DNA of 64,000 nt from Candidatus Nitrosopumilus sp. (GCA_013215285.1 JABSRD010000001.1:482919-546918), one strand, 5' to 3'. Counted from the stretch's first letter, positions 1 through 8,294 are shown. Made by a program: numbers and translations. The notes: a model not told the origin generated them from the sequence alone.

Positions 1-1
1 T

Positions 2-172
2 AGACATCCATTACATGTAATTGATGCAGCAAAAATTGGTGCAGATGTAGTTACTTTACCGCCTGCTGTATTAGAAAAAATGCTACACCATCCATTAACT
101 ACTATTGGATTGGAAAATTTTCTTAAAGATTGGGAAAAACTAAAATCTGGAAATCCTGATATCAAAATTTGA
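2..172 (+). CDS. tal: Transaldolase (small FSA/TalC-like type), C-terminal end
   Basis: Open reading frame entering from the left edge and ending at TGA 170-172; only the last 56 residues are present. They contain [15 protein letters not shown] and a closing segment with [13 protein letters not shown], which match the end of the small transaldolase / fructose-6-phosphate aldolase family: the last barrel strand and the C-terminal helix that packs on the neighbouring subunit. Family members act in the cytoplasm in non-oxidative pentose phosphate interconversion. The Schiff-base lysine would lie outside the window, so the exact reaction cannot be checked. Confidence 0.8.
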   Translation, partial: RHPLHVIDAAKIGADVVTLPPAVLEKMLHHPLTTIGLENFLKDWEKLKSGNPDIKI

Positions 173-269
173 TAAACAATTCCTGAAAATCAAGTTTAAG
201 AAGAAAATCTGAAAAATAAAATAATGAGATTATTAACTTCCGCCTCTACTCTTTCTAGAACCTGTACCT

Positions 270-497
270 CTACCTGATATGTTTTGTTCTTTTTGCAGCA
301 GGTTTATCTTTTGGTTCTGGTATGTCTGATAGTTTTCTTCTACCAGTTCCTCTTCCTGATGAAACCATTACATTTCCGGCTGCCTTTTTTTTCGCTGCTT
401 GAACTTTTTTATATTCTTCTCCAGAAAAATTAAGGTCTTTTACATCCACATCTATTGTGCTTGTACCTCTACCGGTTCTGATTTTTACTTTGACCAT
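270..497 (-). CDS. Small basic protein with GRGT motifs, probably frameshifted at its 3' end
   Basis: A 75-residue lysine/arginine-rich protein, start ATG 495-497. It holds TGRGTSTIDVDVKDL near the N-terminus and SSGRGTGRRKLSDIPEPKD in the middle. It ends abruptly after KRTKHIR. One base out of frame, the sequence immediately downstream encodes SGRGTGSRKSRGGS followed by a stop at 233-235, which is a third copy of the same motif. The natural product is therefore probably about 87 residues, spanning 233-497, with one extra base in the A-rich stretch complementary to 282-294. Function unknown; the composition suggests nucleic-acid binding, which is inference. Confidence 0.6.
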   Translation of the reverse strand: MVKVKIRTGRGTSTIDVDVKDLNFSGEEYKKVQAAKKKAAGNVMVSSGRGTGRRKLSDIPEPKDKPAAKRTKHIR

Positions 498-561
498 AAT
501 AATAATTGAAATATCTGGTATTTATCTAAGTCTATAACTGAAAACTGTAAGAAATTTTATT

Positions 562-1584
562 TTAATTTCCAATCCAGCCTAATTTCTTGAAATAGGCAAA
601 CATCATAATTGCCGGAATTATTGATGCCAGAATAATAATAATGAACATTGTATTTGAACCTAAGAACACTAAACTTTCTCCTGTACCTCCTGGCAAATTA
701 ACATTCATTCCATAAAATGTTCCAATTACCGTTGACGGAATAGCCAATGTGAAGATGATCGTTAATAATCCTAATACTTTGTTAGTTTTTTCAGTACTCA
801 ACACAAAATCCGTGTCTTTGTAAATTTCCATAGTTTCTCTAGATTCTTCTAATGTTTCAATAACTTTGTCTATGTGGTCAATTACATCATCAAAATACAA
901 TGTAAGTTCTTCATCACCTCTATCTGAAAATCTTTTGATATTTTTTGCAATTTCCAAAACAAATCTCTTTAATGGATTTACTATCCTTCTTAATCTATTA
1001 ATTTCTCTTCGAAGTAGTGCAATATTTCTTGCCACTGGTTTTGTTTCATCAAATACTCTATCTTCAATCTCATCTAGATTTGCAATAATTTTTCTAGAAG
1101 TGTGTAGGAGATCATCTACTAGAACATCTATTATTTCATGAAGTAAGAATCCTGAAGATTTTCCTAATAACTTTTCTTTTCTTTGTTGATCAGAATTTGT
1201 TTTACATATTTCTGCTAATTCCACTAGGGGCTTAAGATCACCTTGATGAACAGTAACTAGAAAATCTTTTCCAAGAAATATGGATAATTGACTGTTTTTT
1301 GATATTCCTGTCTTTTGTGAAAGTGGTGGAAAATGTAGAATTACAAAAAAGTGATCATCATAACTGTCTAGTTTTGGAAGTTCAAATTTAGTCATACAAT
1401 CTTCAATGTTTAGTGAATTGAAATTGTATTTTTTTGCTAATTTTTCAACATCTGTTCTATCTGGATTTTGTAAATCTGTCCAAACAAATTTTTCTCCTTG
1501 AATTGTATCAATTTTGCTTTCAACAGGTACATCTACTGATTTTTTACCTGAACGTAATCTATTAGCAATGAATCCTTTTTTCAA
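562..1584 (-). CDS. corA: CorA family divalent metal ion transporter
   Basis: 340 residues, the usual length of CorA. A long soluble N-terminal region with acidic helices is followed by two C-terminal membrane helices (about 270-290 and 310-332). Just after the first lies the selectivity signature YGMN (residues 291-294), followed by VNLPGG. CorA pentamers carry Mg2+, and sometimes Co2+ or Ni2+, across the cytoplasmic membrane. The gene stands alone, with about 100 non-coding bases upstream. The family is clear; the transported ion is inferred from the GMN class. Confidence 0.95.
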   Translation of the reverse strand: MKKGFIANRLRSGKKSVDVPVESKIDTIQGEKFVWTDLQNPDRTDVEKLAKKYNFNSLNIEDCMTKFELPKLDSYDDHFFVILHFPPLSQKTGISKNSQLSIFLGKDFLVTVHQGDLKPLVELAEICKTNSDQQRKEKLLGKSSGFLLHEIIDVLVDDLLHTSRKIIANLDEIEDRVFDETKPVARNIALLRREINRLRRIVNPLKRFVLEIAKNIKRFSDRGDEELTLYFDDVIDHIDKVIETLEESRETMEIYKDTDFVLSTEKTNKVLGLLTIIFTLAIPSTVIGTFYGMNVNLPGGTGESLVFLGSNTMFIIIILASIIPAIMMFAYFKKLGWIGN

Positions 1585-1683
1585 GTTGTAAAATAGCCTG
1601 ATACAGCAAATTTAAAGCGATCGCTATCACTTGTTGTAAAAATTTTAGTTAATTACACATTTGAAACTTATTTTTGAATTTGA

Positions 1684-1764
1684 CTATTTGAATGGCATTA
1701 AATAATCTGCTCCAACCCATGCAAGTACAATTGTTATACCCATTGCAATCCACCATAATCTCAT
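1684..1764 (-). CDS. 26-residue single-helix membrane microprotein
   Basis: A short frame from ATG 1762-1764 to TAG 1684-1686 encodes MRLWWIAMGITIVLAWVGAD and six more residues. It has a charged start, an aromatic interface and one hydrophobic helix, as in membrane microproteins. It lies alone between corA and tRNA-His. No function can be read from it. Support is the good start context and helix composition only; conservation in relatives would settle it. Confidence 0.45.
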   Translation of the reverse strand: MRLWWIAMGITIVLAWVGADYLMPFK

Positions 1765-1858
1765 GTCTTTATTTTAAACTAGTCAATAATAAATCTACAG
1801 TCTAATTTTCAGTCAAAATTCAAAGATTATTACAGGATAACTAATTTTTCATTTTTGT

Positions 1859-1931
1859 GGCCCTCGTAGTACAGTGGTGAGTATAGAGGATTGTGGATCC
1901 TCGGACAGGAGTTCGATTCCCCTCGAGGGCC
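1859..1931 (+). tRNA. tRNA-His (anticodon GTG)
   Basis: Cloverleaf readable by eye. The acceptor stem gccctcg (1860-1866) pairs with cgagggc (1924-1930). The anticodon stem gagga/tcctc encloses loop ttgtgga with GTG at 1893-1895. The T arm has the ttcgatt loop, with one A-C mismatch in its stem. The extra encoded G at 1859 opposite C1931 is the G-1:C73 identity pair unique to tRNA-His. No intron, and CCA is not encoded. The last 11 bases recur at 9605-9615. Confidence 0.95.
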
Positions 1932-2056
1932 CATTGAAATTTTTCAAGGCTCTTGTTTTCTATTTTGTTCTCAAAAATACAAAAAATTATTTTAAATGTT
2001 AGAGTACTAAACTAAAACAACTAGACCCTTTGATGGACTAAATTTTGAATCACAAA

Positions 2057-2218
2057 TTATTTCCAAGTATCAGATTTTTTATCCCATGATTCTGCACCTT
2101 TGGTATCTTTTTTTATGGGTTCACTATTTTTAACATCTGATAAAAGACATTCATCAGAGCAGTGACTAAGCTCAGAGTTTTTCATTATTTTATCACACTT
2201 CATGCAGAATTTTCCCAT
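2057..2218 (-). CDS. 53-residue protein with a zinc-ribbon-like Cys/His cluster
   Basis: Reads from ATG 2216-2218 to TAA 2057-2059. The N-terminal third contains FCMKCDK, then SHCSDEC, a CxxC...HC...C arrangement that could hold one zinc ion. The rest is lysine- and aspartate-rich and ends WDKKSDTWK. Several such tiny Cys-rich proteins occur in this window (3393, 8295, 26530). Function unknown; the cysteine spacing argues against a chance frame. Confidence 0.5.
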   Translation of the reverse strand: MGKFCMKCDKIMKNSELSHCSDECLLSDVKNSEPIKKDTKGAESWDKKSDTWK

Positions 2219-2332
2219 ACTCTAAAAACCCCATACAGAAATAAACAAATTTCATAGATTTTCAAGTTTGAGAATAACTGAATTATTATGCTATTGTATA
2301 GTTACTGATCTACCATTTTATTACATAACAAC

Positions 2333-2932
2333 ATGCCACAATTGTTGGATAGCACTTCTGTAAAGCGAAAACCTCATGAACATAAAAAAGAAAAAACACG
2401 AACTATTACCTATAGATTACCAGTAAAACTCGTTGAAGAATTAGAAACAGAAGCTTCTCAAAAAGGAATTTCTCAAAATGTTTTGACAAAACAAATTCTA
2501 GAAAAATATATTCAATGGGACCGATTCTCAGATAAAATTGGCATGATTCCAGTTCCTAAAGCAATCTTACAGTCACTTGGAACCTACATGGAAGGTTCGG
2601 ACATAAACATGATAGTTGACCTTCTAAAACCCATTATCAAAGACAATGTCATGTTCATGAAAGGCAAGTATGATCTAAAACGATGTATAGAAACACTAGA
2701 AGATTACATGCGTGCATCAGGAATGAAATCAGATCACAGAATTGAAGGTTCTTTACATCACTTTATCATACAGCATGAACTTGGAGATTCTTGGTCATTA
2801 TTCACCGAACAACTACTAAAAGAAATATTTCATGAATTTCTACCAGACAAAAAAATCAAAACACAGACAACAGAATCTACTGTAATTGTTACAATTGCTT
2901 TGGGTGCTGACTTTAATGAACATGAATATTAA
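2333..2932 (+). CDS. Ribbon-helix-helix-like regulator with a conserved C-terminal domain
   Basis: 199 residues. After a basic lead, residues 24-62 (RTITYRLPVKLVEELETEA, then GISQNVLTKQILEKY) fit a ribbon-helix-helix DNA-binding fold: a short strand followed by two helices. The remaining 135 residues include DRIEG-like and LHHFIIQHELGDSW segments and end in alternating strands; I recognise no named domain there. Probably a cytoplasmic transcription factor with a sensing or dimerising C-terminal part. The gene is free-standing and converges on the small winged-helix gene at 2942. Confidence 0.6.
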   Translation: MPQLLDSTSVKRKPHEHKKEKTRTITYRLPVKLVEELETEASQKGISQNVLTKQILEKYIQWDRFSDKIGMIPVPKAILQSLGTYMEGSDINMIVDLLKPIIKDNVMFMKGKYDLKRCIETLEDYMRASGMKSDHRIEGSLHHFIIQHELGDSWSLFTEQLLKEIFHEFLPDKKIKTQTTESTVIVTIALGADFNEHEY

Positions 2933-2941
2933 GAAAAAGAA

Positions 2942-3271
2942 TTATTTGTTGAGAGTTAGCTCAACTTCTACTTGACCATTGTTGAAATTGCACTGAATCC
3001 CTTTAACTTTGCTTTTGTACAGGAATAATTTTTTCCCATCTTCAGTTATGGTGCCAGATGTTGCAACTAGATTGTTGTCGTGAAGTGTTTGAATTCTTCG
3101 ATATACTGTACTTATTGGTATTTTGGCTTCTACAGTAATCTCCATTATTGATTTTGGTTTGTACATGATAGATTCTAGGATGGTTCTACAGTATTTGTCA
3201 GAAACAACTTCAAGTAGGGTATCTTTTTTTCCTAATTCTTCAATTCTGAAGGTAGTTTGTAATGTTTGCAT
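2942..3271 (-). CDS. Winged helix-turn-helix transcriptional regulator (ArsR-like)
   Basis: 109 residues. Residues 20-75 form a winged-helix unit: SDKYCRTILESIMYKPKSIM, ITVEAKIPISTVYRRIQTL as the recognition helix, then the wing LVATSGTITEDGKKLFLY. The C-terminal strand pair (VKGIQCNFNNGQVEVELTL) may serve in dimerisation. There are no metal-binding cysteines of the ArsR/SmtB type. Convergent with the gene at 2333. Target unknown. Confidence 0.7.
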   Translation of the reverse strand: MQTLQTTFRIEELGKKDTLLEVVSDKYCRTILESIMYKPKSIMEITVEAKIPISTVYRRIQTLHDNNLVATSGTITEDGKKLFLYKSKVKGIQCNFNNGQVEVELTLNK

Positions 3272-3392
3272 GAATGTAGTTATTCATAAGTGGATATAAT
3301 GACTGAGTAGACATTGTGTTGCACTGTATTGCAAAAAAAGCCCAGAAATATTTCTTCTGATCTTATGTGATTAATTTTTCATATCAATCTAC

Positions 3393-3503
3393 TTAACCAA
3401 ATCTATCTCGTAATTGATGACAATCACATATGCAACCTTTCTGACATTTATTTCTCTTACAGTCAGAGCATAATTTTTTATTCCAATATGGGGCTGTATT
3501 CAT
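3393..3503 (-). CDS. 36-residue cysteine-rich microprotein
   Basis: Reads from ATG 3501-3503 to TAA 3393-3395. It has six cysteines in 19 residues (LCSDCKRNKCQKGCICDCHQ), plus a histidine, enough ligands for one or two zinc ions or a small metal cluster. It lies directly downstream of the membrane-protein gene at 3505 on the same strand (the two nearly abut), so they may be cotranscribed. Function unknown. The cysteine density makes a chance frame unlikely. Confidence 0.5.
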   Translation of the reverse strand: MNTAPYWNKKLCSDCKRNKCQKGCICDCHQLRDRFG

Positions 3504-3504
3504 A

Positions 3505-3726
3505 TTAGTATCTCTGGGTAACCTTGAAAGTACCTTTTTTTCTTTGAAGTAAAATTCTCATTAAAACGATAACCCAAATTCCAATTAAAATAAAATACAA
3601 AATATTCCCATCCGGCTCTTCAGTAATTATTTTCTCATCTGGTTTTTCAGGTAGTTCAAATGGTGGTACAAATGCAATTCCAAGAAAAATTGGTATTGCC
3701 ACTAGTATTATTATTGGTATTACCAT
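3505..3726 (-). CDS. Small two-helix membrane protein
   Basis: 73 residues: hydrophobic helix 2-20, an acidic/proline loop (FELPEKPDEKIITEEPDG), a second helix at about 43-60, then a basic tail (RKKGTFKVTQRY). The start codon is 5 bases after the stop of the CBS gene at 3732 on the same strand, indicating a shared transcript CBS - membrane protein - Cys-rich microprotein. No family recognised. Confidence 0.5.
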   Translation of the reverse strand: MVIPIIILVAIPIFLGIAFVPPFELPEKPDEKIITEEPDGNILYFILIGIWVIVLMRILLQRKKGTFKVTQRY

Positions 3727-3731
3727 AATTT

Positions 3732-4193
3732 CTAATTGTAAGGACTATAATTTGCATAAATTTTAGCTATTGAATGAAAATACATATCTCTCACATCATC
3801 CTCTACACAAACTGCTAGTAAATTAACAATATCTGTTGCTGTAATTATTCCAACTATCTCTTCGTTATCAATTACTGGCAATTTCCTTATTCCTCTATCA
3901 TGCATTAAATCGGCTGCAGTTCTGATTGATTCATCTGAATTTATTGCAAATAGTGGAGATGACATTATTTGTTTTACAGGTGTTGTGATTTGATACGCAT
4001 TAGCAACAATCTTGACTGTAAAGTCCCTGTCAGTTAGAATTCCTATAGGGGTATTATTTTCCATAACGACAACTGCTCCAACTTTTGCGTCTACCATCAT
4101 TTTTGCAGCTTCATTTACTGTCAGTGAGGCATCCACAGAAATTACTGATTTTGTCATAACATCTGCAATAGTCATAGTTTTTGCAATTGTCAT
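3732..4193 (-). CDS. CBS-domain pair protein
   Basis: Two CBS motifs in tandem cover the protein. The first runs from ADVMTKSVISVDASLTVNEA through GILTDRDF; the second runs from VKQIMSSPLFAINSDE through GIITATDIVNLL. Pairs of this kind bind adenosine nucleotides and regulate a partner. The frame stays open to 4280, but the extra N-terminal residues read antisense through an amino-acid permease remnant, so I place the start at ATG 4191-4193 (ATG 4173-4175 is also possible). A related pair is encoded at 6244. Partner unknown. Confidence 0.8.
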   Translation of the reverse strand: MTIAKTMTIADVMTKSVISVDASLTVNEAAKMMVDAKVGAVVVMENNTPIGILTDRDFTVKIVANAYQITTPVKQIMSSPLFAINSDESIRTAADLMHDRGIRKLPVIDNEEIVGIITATDIVNLLAVCVEDDVRDMYFHSIAKIYANYSPYN

Positions 4194-4194
4194 T

Positions 4195-4443
4195 ACATTT
4201 GCGATGGTGAATTTATCAGTGATTTTATTACGATATGTAAGACCTGATGAAGAAAGACCATTTAGAGTTCCACTAAACATAGGTAAATTTCCAATTTTAC
4301 CACTTTTTGGATTTGTTACAACCGTCTACATGGCAATGCAATTTGAATTAGAAATTATTTTAGTAGGAGTTGGAATAATTGGAGTGGGTATTGTTTTTTA
4401 TCTTTTGTATAATAAACGAAAGATTAATCATCATACAGTTTAA
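4195..4443 (+). pseudogene. C-terminal remnant of an APC-family amino-acid permease
   Basis: Plus-strand codons from about 4195 to TAA 4441-4443 read as the end of an APC-superfamily amino-acid transporter: a helix ending VNLSVILLRY, the family loop RPDEERPFRVPLN, and two further helices ending in the basic tail YNKRKINHH. The upstream 350-400 residues are missing and are replaced by the oppositely oriented CBS gene, whose ATG lies at the junction. No start codon or promoter suits an 82-residue product, so this is a truncated gene left by insertion or deletion. Confidence 0.65.
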
Positions 4444-4451
4444 ATTTTAAT

Positions 4452-5354
4452 TTAGATAGATTGGATGCTATTTCGAATGCTTTGAGCTGATATTTTAAAT
4501 AATTCTTGTTCAGATTCATCCAATTTTCTATCTTTAATTTCTATAATTCCTTTAGATGTTATTTTTATTGGAACACCCATGGCTACATCCTTTTCGCCAT
4601 ATTCTCCTTCAAGAACTACAGATGCAGGAATGGCTAATTCTTTTGAATTGATGATGGCATTAATTACGTCATAGGCATTTTTAGCAATACCAAAGTGAGA
4701 TCTACTCTTGTAACTTCTTAATTTCTTCCAGTAATTTCTAACACTACTAGTCATAGAATCCTTCTCATCACCATCTATCATTGAGAGGAGGGATTTTCCG
4801 TTAACAGAGACGCCAGAAAATACTGGCACCAAAGAATCACCATGTTCTCCAAGAACTAGGGCATTAGAAATTGAAGATTGGGGAATAGATAATTTTTCTG
4901 AGATACAATAACGAAATCTGCTTGAATCGAGGCTGGATGCAACACCAATTACTTTGAATCTAGATAATTCACTTTCTCTTTGAAAGAAATAAGTCAAAAT
5001 ATCAAGAGGATTTGAAATTAACAGAACTATTGCCGAAGGACAATACTGTTTGATTTTTCTTGCAATTTCTTTTATCATAATTACTTGGGAACTCATATTC
5101 TCCATTCTATTTTTTATGTATACTCCTGTACTTGTTGCGATAACAACGATGTCAGAACCTGATAATTTAGAATAATCATCGGTTCCATGAATAGAAAATT
5201 TTGAAGTGGGGGGAATTGCATTTGCAATGTCTAAAGATTCCCCAATTACTTTATCTTTAGTATGATCGAGAAGTAAAACATCATCTAACGCATTTGATAC
5301 GCAAAGAAAGGCAATAGATGTACCAACTCTTCCACCACCCACAATTGAAATCAA
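4452..5354 (-). CDS. Malate/lactate dehydrogenase family protein (divergent paralogue)
   Basis: 300 residues with the LDH/MDH layout: dinucleotide motif GGGRVGTS near the N-terminus, acidic LLLD ending the second strand (NAD preference), substrate arginine region KNRMEN, catalytic pair in LDSSRFR, and catalytic histidine in GEHGDS. The active-site loop lacks the RKPGMTR pattern present in the canonical paralogue at 38515, so its substrate may differ from malate. It lies in a minus-strand run with a universal stress protein (15 bases away) and an HPF-like gene. Family certain, substrate open. Confidence 0.8.
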   Translation of the reverse strand: MISIVGGGRVGTSIAFLCVSNALDDVLLLDHTKDKVIGESLDIANAIPPTSKFSIHGTDDYSKLSGSDIVVIATSTGVYIKNRMENMSSQVIMIKEIARKIKQYCPSAIVLLISNPLDILTYFFQRESELSRFKVIGVASSLDSSRFRYCISEKLSIPQSSISNALVLGEHGDSLVPVFSGVSVNGKSLLSMIDGDEKDSMTSSVRNYWKKLRSYKSRSHFGIAKNAYDVINAIINSKELAIPASVVLEGEYGEKDVAMGVPIKITSKGIIEIKDRKLDESEQELFKISAQSIRNSIQSI

Positions 5355-5368
5355 TTATACCACATTAT

Positions 5369-5806
5369 TTATTTTACAATTAGAACATGACATTTAGTTT
5401 TTTGAGAGACACCATTTGCAACACTACCTAAAAGTAATTTATCAAAGCCAGTTCTACCATGAGAACCAATTACAACTAGATCATGTTTTCTTGATTTTGC
5501 AAAATTTACAATATCTTTAACTGTTGATTTTGATGTTAAAATTTGAGACTTTACAGAAACGTTATTTTTATCTGCAAGGGATTCTAACTTTTCAAAATAT
5601 TTTTTTATAACTTTGCTTTGTTTTTTTACAAGTTGTGAATTAACTCTTGAATCAAGATATTTGTGACGCCATGCATCTACTTCAATACACGTAAGAATGG
5701 TTACTTTTGAATTGTATTTCTCTGCAACATCTAATGCAACTTTAAAGGCTCTTGTAGATTGATTAGATAGATCTAAAGGAACAAGAATATTTCGGGACAA
5801 TCTCAA
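5369..5806 (-). CDS. Universal stress protein (UspA family)
   Basis: 145 residues. N-terminal NILVPLDLSNQSTRAFKVAL and C-terminal GSHGRTGFDKLLLGSVAN, the G-x2-G-x9-G(S) loop of ATP-binding Usp proteins, frame one alpha/beta domain. Its start overlaps the end of the HPF-like gene at 5803 by 4 bases, so translation is probably coupled. Known roles of the family are nucleotide-dependent stress responses; the specific role here is unknown. Two more Usp genes lie at 7845 and 8846. Confidence 0.9.
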   Translation of the reverse strand: MRLSRNILVPLDLSNQSTRAFKVALDVAEKYNSKVTILTCIEVDAWRHKYLDSRVNSQLVKKQSKVIKKYFEKLESLADKNNVSVKSQILTSKSTVKDIVNFAKSRKHDLVVIGSHGRTGFDKLLLGSVANGVSQKTKCHVLIVK

Positions 5807-6147
5807 TTATTCTCCTTCTTACGAATGCTTTCTCTTTGACGTTTATCCTCATGTTTGGATAATTCGCCTTCTAACTTTCTACATAAGTTATCAGCAATTT
5901 TGAGAATATCCCAACCTGATTCAGTATAGATTATATGATTTTTAGGTGTGATTACAGTAGATCTGACTTCATAGTGAGTTCTTGTTCCCTCTGTATTTTG
6001 AGTTTCTACTGCAATTTTAGCCTCAATTATCTCTGGAAGTATTTTTTTAGCTTTTTCTAAAGCATGTCCAAATTTTGACAAAAGAAGTCCTTTGGCTGGT
6101 TCATTTTTTGGTAAACCAATTACAAACAAAGGAACGTTTTCAACCAT
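5803..6147 (-). CDS. HPF/RaiA (sigma-54 modulation/S30EA)-like protein
   Basis: 114 residues with the strand-strand-helix order of ribosome hibernation factors: ALEKAKKILPEIIEAKIAVE, then THYEVRSTVITPKNH, then WDILKIADNLCRKLEGELSK and a basic tail RQRESIRKK. The last helix with a Lys-rich tail is the typical HPF end. In bacteria such proteins bind the 30S decoding region in stationary phase. Upstream of and 4 bases overlapping a Usp gene, which fits a dormancy or stress unit. The fold call is from pattern only. Confidence 0.6.
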   Translation of the reverse strand: MVENVPLFVIGLPKNEPAKGLLLSKFGHALEKAKKILPEIIEAKIAVETQNTEGTRTHYEVRSTVITPKNHIIYTESGWDILKIADNLCRKLEGELSKHEDKRQRESIRKKENN

Positions 6148-6243
6148 ACATGATTAGCATCAACTTGAATTAAAAACACACAATGATTTTCAATTATGAT
6201 AATTTAGGATTTATCTCATATAATTGAAAAGTGATAGTGGATT

Positions 6244-6687
6244 GTGGAAAGTACATTTGTAAATGATATAATGAGTAAAAAGGTACTAACTGTTGACAAA
6301 TCAACATCATTACAAGAAGCTACAGAGAAGATGAAAAAATCAAACATTGGTTGTGTTATTGTTACAGATAATACTCAACCTATGGGAATTGTAACTGAAA
6401 GAGATTTTGTAACAACAGTTGCTGCTGAAGGAAGACCTTTGTTTACGGAAATAGCAGAAGTGATGTCATCACCATTAATTACAATTAGTCCAGAAGAAAC
6501 AATATGGGAAGCCACAGAAATAATGAAAGCGAAAGGAATCCATAAACTACCAGTTATAGAAAATAAACAGATTATTGGAATAGTGACAACCACAGATATT
6601 GTAAAAATTGCTAGTGTAGGATCCGATTCTGAAATGCGTAGAATCTGTGATCAGATACTTTTGAGAATGAAAAATGAAACCCTATAA
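6244..6687 (+). CDS. CBS-domain pair protein
   Basis: 147 residues, GTG start at 6244. Two CBS motifs: VNDIMSKKVLTVDKSTSLQE to GIVTERDF, and AEVMSSPLITISPEETIWEA to GIVTTTDIVKI. It overlaps the start of the nucleotide cyclase gene at 6674 by 14 bases, indicating coupled translation. CBS pairs bind adenine nucleotides, so it could sense or modulate the same nucleotide pool as the cyclase; that link is inference from position. Similar to the CBS protein at 3732. Confidence 0.88.
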   Translation: MESTFVNDIMSKKVLTVDKSTSLQEATEKMKKSNIGCVIVTDNTQPMGIVTERDFVTTVAAEGRPLFTEIAEVMSSPLITISPEETIWEATEIMKAKGIHKLPVIENKQIIGIVTTTDIVKIASVGSDSEMRRICDQILLRMKNETL

Positions 6688-7708
6688 CCAACAACAATCT
6701 ATTATGTCAAATTTAATTTTTTTTAGTTTACAGAAAAAATTATTGGTATTAGTTTTATCTACAACTATGATTTCCATATTAATTACTACCATTTTATTCC
6801 TAAATTTTGATGATATAGTAATTTTTGAATTACAAGAAAATATCATATTGATTGGAATAGTATTGATGATTGGACTTAGCATCATGACATATTTTCTCTC
6901 AAAACGTCTTTCTGGCCCAATAACGAAGCTTAGTGATGCTGCCAATGAAATAGCAGATGGAAACTTTGGTGTTAGAACCAACATAAAAACACGCGATGAA
7001 ATTGGACAACTTTCTGTATCCTTTGATGAAATGGCAAAAAAGCTTCAAGATGCACAATTTACAATTAAACAAAAAGAAGAGGTCATACAACAACAAGAAG
7101 ATATTCTACTGAAATTTTCTAAACACACCGAAAATGATTGTGTAGGTGTAATTGACATGCAAGATTCCACTAAAATTTCAGCTGAATTATCAGATGAAGA
7201 TATTACCAAATTATATGAAATTTTTCTAAATTTTATGGCAAGAATTGTTCGTAAATATGATGGTGAAGTAATAAAGAATATTGGGGATGCTTTGTTGTTT
7301 AGGTTTCCAAATGTTGAACCTAGTGATCATACAGTAATGAAAAACATCTTGGAATGTTGTTTATCTATGATTGAATCTAATGGGAAACTAAAAGAAGAAC
7401 TCAAAGCAGAAAATTTGCCTGAATTAAATTACAAGGTTAGTTTAACATATGGTTCTGTAAAGGTAGCTCAAAGCGATACTTCCAATGTTAATGACATTTT
7501 CGGACCAACAGTAAATCGATGCTTTAAAATCAATTCTCTTTGTCCAAAAAATAGTATAGTAGTAGGTGAAAATTTGTATAACATTCTAAAGAGTTTTGAT
7601 GAATATGATCTTGTAGAATTATGTATTATTGAATTAAAGCAAAAATATGATTACAAGATTTTTGAAGTTAGAAGAAAAGACTTTGTCAAGCAAAAAATTC
7701 TGGGTTAG
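6674..7708 (+). CDS. Membrane-bound class III nucleotide cyclase with HAMP domain
   Basis: 344 residues. Two membrane helices (about 23-43 and 57-77) are separated by only a short outer loop, then come a HAMP linker (RLSGPITKLSDAANEIADGN, to about 130), a coiled coil, and a class III adenylate/guanylate cyclase domain. Its metal aspartates fit D161 (VIDMQDST) and D205 (NIGDALLF); GPTVNRCFKI supplies the Asn/Arg transition-state residues. The product, cAMP or another cyclic nucleotide, cannot be read from sequence. With almost no external sensor, input probably comes through the membrane or the adjoining CBS protein. Confidence 0.82.
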   Translation: MKPYNQQQSIMSNLIFFSLQKKLLVLVLSTTMISILITTILFLNFDDIVIFELQENIILIGIVLMIGLSIMTYFLSKRLSGPITKLSDAANEIADGNFGVRTNIKTRDEIGQLSVSFDEMAKKLQDAQFTIKQKEEVIQQQEDILLKFSKHTENDCVGVIDMQDSTKISAELSDEDITKLYEIFLNFMARIVRKYDGEVIKNIGDALLFRFPNVEPSDHTVMKNILECCLSMIESNGKLKEELKAENLPELNYKVSLTYGSVKVAQSDTSNVNDIFGPTVNRCFKINSLCPKNSIVVGENLYNILKSFDEYDLVELCIIELKQKYDYKIFEVRRKDFVKQKILG

Positions 7709-7844
7709 GGAAGTTAAGTTATTGTTCTAATCTATGTGTAATCTAAAAAATTCCATATTGACATTATTAGAATTATGAAAGTGTTATTTTCAACATCAAT
7801 AATCATATTTGTAACATAAATAGAAAATCCAAATTTGGGTATGT

Positions 7845-8276
7845 ATGAGTTTAAAGACAATAATGGTTTGTTTAGACGGTTCAAAGAATTCTCTACGAGG
7901 ATTAGATAAAGCAATTTCATTTGCAAAACAATCAGATGCAATTATTCTTGGTGTTCACAGTGATACTAGCTTTAGTGCATTTTCTGCTGTTCGTGCCCCT
8001 ATACTACCAGAGAAAAAATGGAAAAAAGGAGCAAAAGCGTTGATGTATGTTGCAAAGAAAAAAGTAGAAAAAACCAATATTGAATTTCAAGGTATTGTTA
8101 TTGGTGGTCATACTTCAGGTATTGATTTGACTACATTTGCTAACAATCCTGCAAACAAGATTGATCAGATTGTTATAGGTTCAAGAGGAATGGGATTCCC
8201 AAAAGAACTCTTTTTTGGAAGTACTTCAAACTTTATTCTACACAAAGCTAAAGCTCCTGTTACCATTATCAAATGA
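7845..8276 (+). CDS. Universal stress protein (UspA family)
   Basis: 143 residues with N-terminal TIMVCLDGSKNSLRGLDKA and C-terminal GSRGMGFPKELFFGSTSN, close to the ATP-binding loop of the family, ending APVTIIK. Stand-alone gene preceded by about 135 non-coding bases with no other gene visible. It differs clearly from the Usp proteins at 5369 and 8846, so the three are old paralogues and not recent copies. Confidence 0.88.
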   Translation: MSLKTIMVCLDGSKNSLRGLDKAISFAKQSDAIILGVHSDTSFSAFSAVRAPILPEKKWKKGAKALMYVAKKKVEKTNIEFQGIVIGGHTSGIDLTTFANNPANKIDQIVIGSRGMGFPKELFFGSTSNFILHKAKAPVTIIK

Positions 8277-8294
8277 TTGTAATTATTAGATGGA

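Noticed and set aside
4012-4194. Plus-strand upstream extension of the permease remnant
   Set aside because: Antisense of a well-conserved CBS domain pair; no transporter pattern upstream of about 4195.
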